Assembly: GCA_035388225.1 (NCBI GenBank)
Contig: DAOOPM010000001.1
Coordinates: forward strand, 62,001-126,000
Length of the DNA stretch: 64,000 nucleotides
Direction of reading: 5' to 3'
From: SB25 sp029560875
GTDB taxonomy: Bacteria; Bacteroidota; Bacteroidia; Bacteroidales; Tenuifilaceae
Shown: positions 60,941-64,000 of the stretch, one piece after another
Layout of the letters: each line of letters begins with the position of its first letter
Position numbering within the stretch: the first letter of the stretch is position 1
Position numbers and translations under genes: made by a program
The notes under the pieces: model-generated
What the model was told of the DNA's origin: nothing
Databases searched by the model: none
The model's input: the letters and a program-made list of their open reading frames with translations, nothing else

Positions 60941-61546
60941 ATGGTAAAGATGTCTCGTATTGTTACATTAAGCACCCTTGTATTGTTGGTGTTTTGTTGT
61001 ACACCGCAATTGCAGGCTCAACGTAAAAAATCCAACTGGTTGCAGGATAAAAAAGACCATACCGGTCGTTGGAGAGTTGGATTGGGTCTCGATGTTCTTG
61101 AGCCCACAGGAATAGATGTACAATTCTACAGGCTAAGTAAAGTTTGTACCAGCGATTTTTCAATTACAAAAAAAATGGCCATTGGCACATGGGTTGGAAC
61201 GGAAGGTTTACTGTTGGGTGGTGTTATTGATAGCCAGAATAAAGTTGAATGGAAGAATGGAAGTCTACGATATGGACTAGATTTAAAGTTTTATATACCG
61301 ATAATTCTAAATCCATATATCGGAATTGGTGCCGAGGGCGGGAATCGCTCTTTAGATGGAGAGCAGAAGTTTCAACCCGATGTTATTGGCCGTATAGGTT
61401 TGGAACAAATGATACTTGGCATAAAGTTGTCAACATCATCATCGCTAAACATCACATTATTTGTAGATGCCAAAATCAACAAGAGCATTAATACTGATTT
61501 TATGTATATTATGCCAAGCGGTGGCATAAGGTTTCATTGGTTATAG
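60941..61546 (+). CDS. Small outer-membrane beta-barrel-like protein
   Basis: 201 residues with a signal peptide (about 1-26, ending LQAQ). Alternating hydrophobic/polar strands (RWRVGLGLDVLEPTGIDVQFY, RYGLDLKFYIPIIL, YIGIGAEGGN) and a final PSGGIRFHWL with the aromatic C-terminus typical of outer-membrane barrels. No named family recognised. It follows the kinase gene by 23 nt and may be its regulated output or a sensory partner. ATG 60950 is an alternative start. Confidence 0.65.
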   Translation: MVKMSRIVTLSTLVLLVFCCTPQLQAQRKKSNWLQDKKDHTGRWRVGLGLDVLEPTGIDVQFYRLSKVCTSDFSITKKMAIGTWVGTEGLLLGGVIDSQNKVEWKNGSLRYGLDLKFYIPIILNPYIGIGAEGGNRSLDGEQKFQPDVIGRIGLEQMILGIKLSTSSSLNITLFVDAKINKSINTDFMYIMPSGGIRFHWL

Positions 61547-61567
61547 ATGCAATGTTTTTTATATCAA

Positions 61568-61597
61568 AAAGGCCGTAACTCTAAAGTTACGGCCTTT
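61568..61597. terminator. Bidirectional hairpin terminator
   Basis: AAAGGCCGTAACT pairs with AGTTACGGCCTTT over a 4-nt loop between convergent genes; similar in design and loop to the one at 53239-53266. Confidence 0.82.
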
Positions 61598-61617
61598 AAA
61601 TTTAAACCAAACACTCT

Positions 61618-64000
61618 TTATTGCTTAACTATTCTTAAAGTGTGTCGTTTTACCCCGTCGTTTAACACAACAAGATAAATTCCACTTTGGAAGTCCGTTA
61701 AGTCTATTTCGTTAGAAGTAAACGGTTTTGAGTAAACCTTAGCCCCTGTAATTGAGTAGATATCTACCGATTTTATTTCAACATTGCTATCAATTGTAAT
61801 CTTTTCCTTTGCAGGGTTAGGGAAAGCGCTAATGTTAACATTGCTTATTGAAATATTACCATTGCTATCATCATCAATTCTAGACCTTGTAATCGATATC
61901 TTGATATTTGGACGGTAACTTGAAACTGTTCCATTGCCTGTAGGAGCAGAGTTGTCAGCTCTAATATACAAATGCTTGCTGGTTGCAGATGAGTAGCGAA
62001 CCTTAGCACCAGTGCTTGAACCAGCACCTGTTCCGCCGTAGTTGGTTTCAACCAGCACCATTAGGTTGTTTGAGCCGCCAGTGTAGTTAAACGCTGTTGA
62101 TAGAACAAACTCTTTCCAAGCGTTAGCCGTAGTTCCTGCCATTGTACCGCTGTAAACAAGTGTTGCACCAGAAGTCAATGTAGCCCAAGTGCTCGCTGTA
62201 AGGGTTGTCGCAGTTGTATGCTTAATGTAAATCTTAATTGGCACATTATAACTTGTAGTTAATGTTGGGTACCATGCCAACTTGCTTATTGAACCAGCAC
62301 TTCCCACTTCTGTTGCAGTGTATATAGAAGCACTACGCTCGTAACCGTAGTAACAGTTGATTGGATAACCTTGGGTTGATGTACCTGTTCCAATTGTAAT
62401 ATCTGAGGTTGATCCGCCATCAGTTAAAGTTGTGAAACTTACCTGTGACCCGTATGCTGTGCCTGCGCTATTGGTAGCGTAAGCTCTTACGTAGTAAGTT
62501 GTGTTAGCAGTCAAACCAGTCATATTAGCAGTGAAAGTACCTGTGCCAGAACCACTAGTCACTTTACTATTTGCAGTAGTTGGGTTTGCAGTTGTACTGT
62601 AGCAAATACCTCTTTCTGTTACTGTTGCACCGCCGTCAGCAGTTACGTTACCGCCACTAGTTGCACCGCTAGAAGTAATAGCAGAGATAGCAGTTGTTGT
62701 AACAGTAGGAACGGTTGCTCCGCTACCTGCGGTAATCGATACGTTGTCAATATACCAGTAGTCAATCTGGTAAAGGTTACCATCAACTACAAGGGCGAAG
62801 TAAGTATTGGCAGAGTTAAGGTTGGTTGTAACGGTTACATTAACAGTTGCAGCAGCAATATTTGTGCTCGACGTTGCCACAGACCAGCTGGTGTTTGTCC
62901 AGTTAGTTTTGTCATTCGAGGATTGAACTCTAAGTGTTGCCCCTGTTCCGTAGGCATCGAACATATGCCTGAACGAGAAAGTTACTTGGCTCACTCCAAC
63001 AGTATTAATTGCTGGTGTAACTAAGCGTGTGGTTCCTGGGTTTACGTTCTGATAGGTACACCTCATTTCGTAGGCTGCACCGCCCGCATTAGCCGTGTTA
63101 GAAACCGTCCAACGCTCGGTTATGCTTGTTCCTGTGTTCTGGGTTATCCAACCAGTTGGAATTGAAGATGTGGCGAATGCCTGAGAGTAAGGTAGCGATA
63201 GTCCGCTGGAAGTATTCTGGGTGGTGAAGGTATTGGTTGTAGCATAACTACTGCTTCCGTAACTATTCTTTGCGCTAACGCTCCACTCATAGGTTGTATT
63301 TGCGGTTAGTCCGGTTGCGCTATAGCTGTTAGTTGTAACATTGTAGGTAGAGTAAGTTCCACCCTGTGGACGTATCTGAACATCGTACGATGTTGCTCCG
63401 CTAACGGCAGTCCAAGCAAGCGATGCACTGCTTGTAGTTAAATTCGATGATGTTAATCCTGTTGGAGTTGCTGGAGCGCTGCCTGCAGTAGAAGTAGTAA
63501 CTGCAATGGCACTTGTGTATGCACTGCTACCGTAAGAGTTTTTAGCGCTAACCTGAGCCTCGTAGGTTGTAGATGCGCTTAAGCCAGATACATTATAAGT
63601 GTTGCTAGTTGTATTGTAGGTTGTCCAACTTCCGCCTTGTGGACGAATTTGAACATCGTACGATGTTGCCCCAGCCGATGCATTCCAACCCAATGTAAAT
63701 GAGTTAGATGTTACGTTGGATGATGCTAGTCCTGTTGGAGTAGCAGGAGGAGTTGTTGATGACCCAACGCTTACCGATGCTTGATATGTACCATAGTTAT
63801 AAGCAGTAACGGTAACTGTTGCAGTTCCACTTGTGAAGTTATGGGCAATTGAAGCAACTCCTGATGAATTTGTTAATGCTGTGTACGAAACGCCATTCTG
63901 GAATAATGCAACGCGAGCATTTCCTAATGCGCTACCATTTGAGGTTACGGTAACATTATAGGGACTACCTGTTACATCACCTGCGGTAACTGCAATAGCC
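61618..64000 (-). CDS. Multi-domain T9SS cargo protein, probable C25-type protease (partial, runs off right edge)
   Basis: At least 793 residues, open to the window edge. The first visible part (AVTAGDVTGSPYNVTVTS ... SSGVASIAHNFTSG) resembles the Ig-like domain after gingipain-type C25 peptidases, so a catalytic domain probably lies beyond the edge. Then two near-identical fibronectin-III repeats (each with SYDVQIRPQGG), a MAM-like jelly-roll, a further FN3-type domain, a domain rich in Gly/Ser (GYPINCYYGYERSASIYTA to about 650), and a T9SS domain (FPNPAKEKITID to the C-terminal TLRIVKQ). TTG 63693 is an internal codon, not the start. Enzyme class is inferred from one domain only. Confidence 0.7.
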   Translation of the reverse strand, partial: AIAVTAGDVTGSPYNVTVTSNGSALGNARVALFQNGVSYTALTNSSGVASIAHNFTSGTATVTVTAYNYGTYQASVSVGSSTTPPATPTGLASSNVTSNSFTLGWNASAGATSYDVQIRPQGGSWTTYNTTSNTYNVSGLSASTTYEAQVSAKNSYGSSAYTSAIAVTTSTAGSAPATPTGLTSSNLTTSSASLAWTAVSGATSYDVQIRPQGGTYSTYNVTTNSYSATGLTANTTYEWSVSAKNSYGSSSYATTNTFTTQNTSSGLSLPYSQAFATSSIPTGWITQNTGTSITERWTVSNTANAGGAAYEMRCTYQNVNPGTTRLVTPAINTVGVSQVTFSFRHMFDAYGTGATLRVQSSNDKTNWTNTSWSVATSSTNIAAATVNVTVTTNLNSANTYFALVVDGNLYQIDYWYIDNVSITAGSGATVPTVTTTAISAITSSGATSGGNVTADGGATVTERGICYSTTANPTTANSKVTSGSGTGTFTANMTGLTANTTYYVRAYATNSAGTAYGSQVSFTTLTDGGSTSDITIGTGTSTQGYPINCYYGYERSASIYTATEVGSAGSISKLAWYPTLTTSYNVPIKIYIKHTTATTLTASTWATLTSGATLVYSGTMAGTTANAWKEFVLSTAFNYTGGSNNLMVLVETNYGGTGAGSSTGAKVRYSSATSKHLYIRADNSAPTGNGTVSSYRPNIKISITRSRIDDDSNGNISISNVNISAFPNPAKEKITIDSNVEIKSVDIYSITGAKVYSKPFTSNEIDLTDFQSGIYLVVLNDGVKRHTLRIVKQ

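Noticed and set aside
61618..63693. TTG at 63693 as the start of the right-edge protein
   Set aside because: The frame stays open and protein-like (fibronectin and Ig-like strands) all the way to base 64000, so the gene is cut by the window edge.
61618..64000. CRISPR-like regular repeats in the right-edge gene
   Set aside because: The repeats are in-frame fibronectin-III domain duplications of about 90 codons, not short repeats with unique spacers.

Overview
The window looks like a chromosomal segment of a Bacteroidota bacterium, probably Bacteroidales-like. Evidence: four proteins end in type IX secretion (T9SS) sorting domains; there are a TonB receptor with a carboxypeptidase-regulatory N-domain, an S46 dipeptidyl peptidase, LytTR regulators, Y_Y_Y/propeller sensors, SprB repeats and a BT_3928-type DoxX protein; cdaA lies next to folP; and many genes are preceded by the Bacteroidota promoter (TTTG, about 19 nt, TAnnTTTG). 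The DNA is moderately AT-rich. No rRNA, CRISPR array, phage or transposase gene was seen.

Layout. 1-6.8 kb: start of a topB gene running off the left edge, a secreted metallophosphoesterase, and a sortilin/BNR-like T9SS protein gene split by one in-frame TAG. 7-17.8 kb: DEAD-box helicase, TerB-like protein, beta-propeller lipoprotein, radical SAM protein, VirK-like protein, AddB-like Fe-S nuclease, and a DUF1538 membrane protein overlapping a triple PII-like protein. 17.9-25.5 kb: hemerythrin (RIC-like) plus LuxR-type regulator, DUF2378-like protein, TonB receptor, TPR protein, and a LytS-type kinase / ICMT-like methyltransferase / LytTR regulator operon. 25.6-28.4 kb: PadR regulator followed by two membrane proteins that read as GldL-type hairpins fused to a GldM-type N-terminal region. 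28.7-33.8 kb: pgeF, then an accessory segment with two near-identical ParE-type toxin-antitoxin operons, a decayed third toxin remnant, REP-like hairpins, and between them an AT-rich SprB-repeat lipoprotein and a small membrane protein. 34-45 kb: OPT transporter and peptidase T, a propeller sensor with a SpoIIE phosphatase output, tautomerase, TatD hydrolase, tRNA-Arg(CCG), esterase, orphan C5 DNA methyltransferase, RDD protein. 45-53 kb: divergent aroA, cdaA and folP, tmk, DoxX-thioredoxin-like protein, DPP7-like S46 peptidase, OsmC. 53-64 kb: two large T9SS cargo proteins (an M6 metalloprotease and a probable C25/gingipain-type protein cut by the right edge) sharing a module of about 250 residues, on either side of a LytTR regulator / histidine kinase pair and a small outer-membrane protein.

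How the genes fit together. Peptide use is a theme: secreted M6 and probable C25 proteases, periplasmic S46 dipeptidyl peptidase, OPT importer and cytoplasmic PepT would form a protein-to-amino-acid route. Envelope sensing is heavily represented. The most unusual loci are the PadR-controlled GldL/GldM-like fusions (25.6-28.4 kb), the DUF1538/PII-like pair (14.5-17.8 kb) and the duplicated toxin-antitoxin segment (29.8-33.8 kb). Identifications rest on reading motifs in the sequence; no database search was possible.
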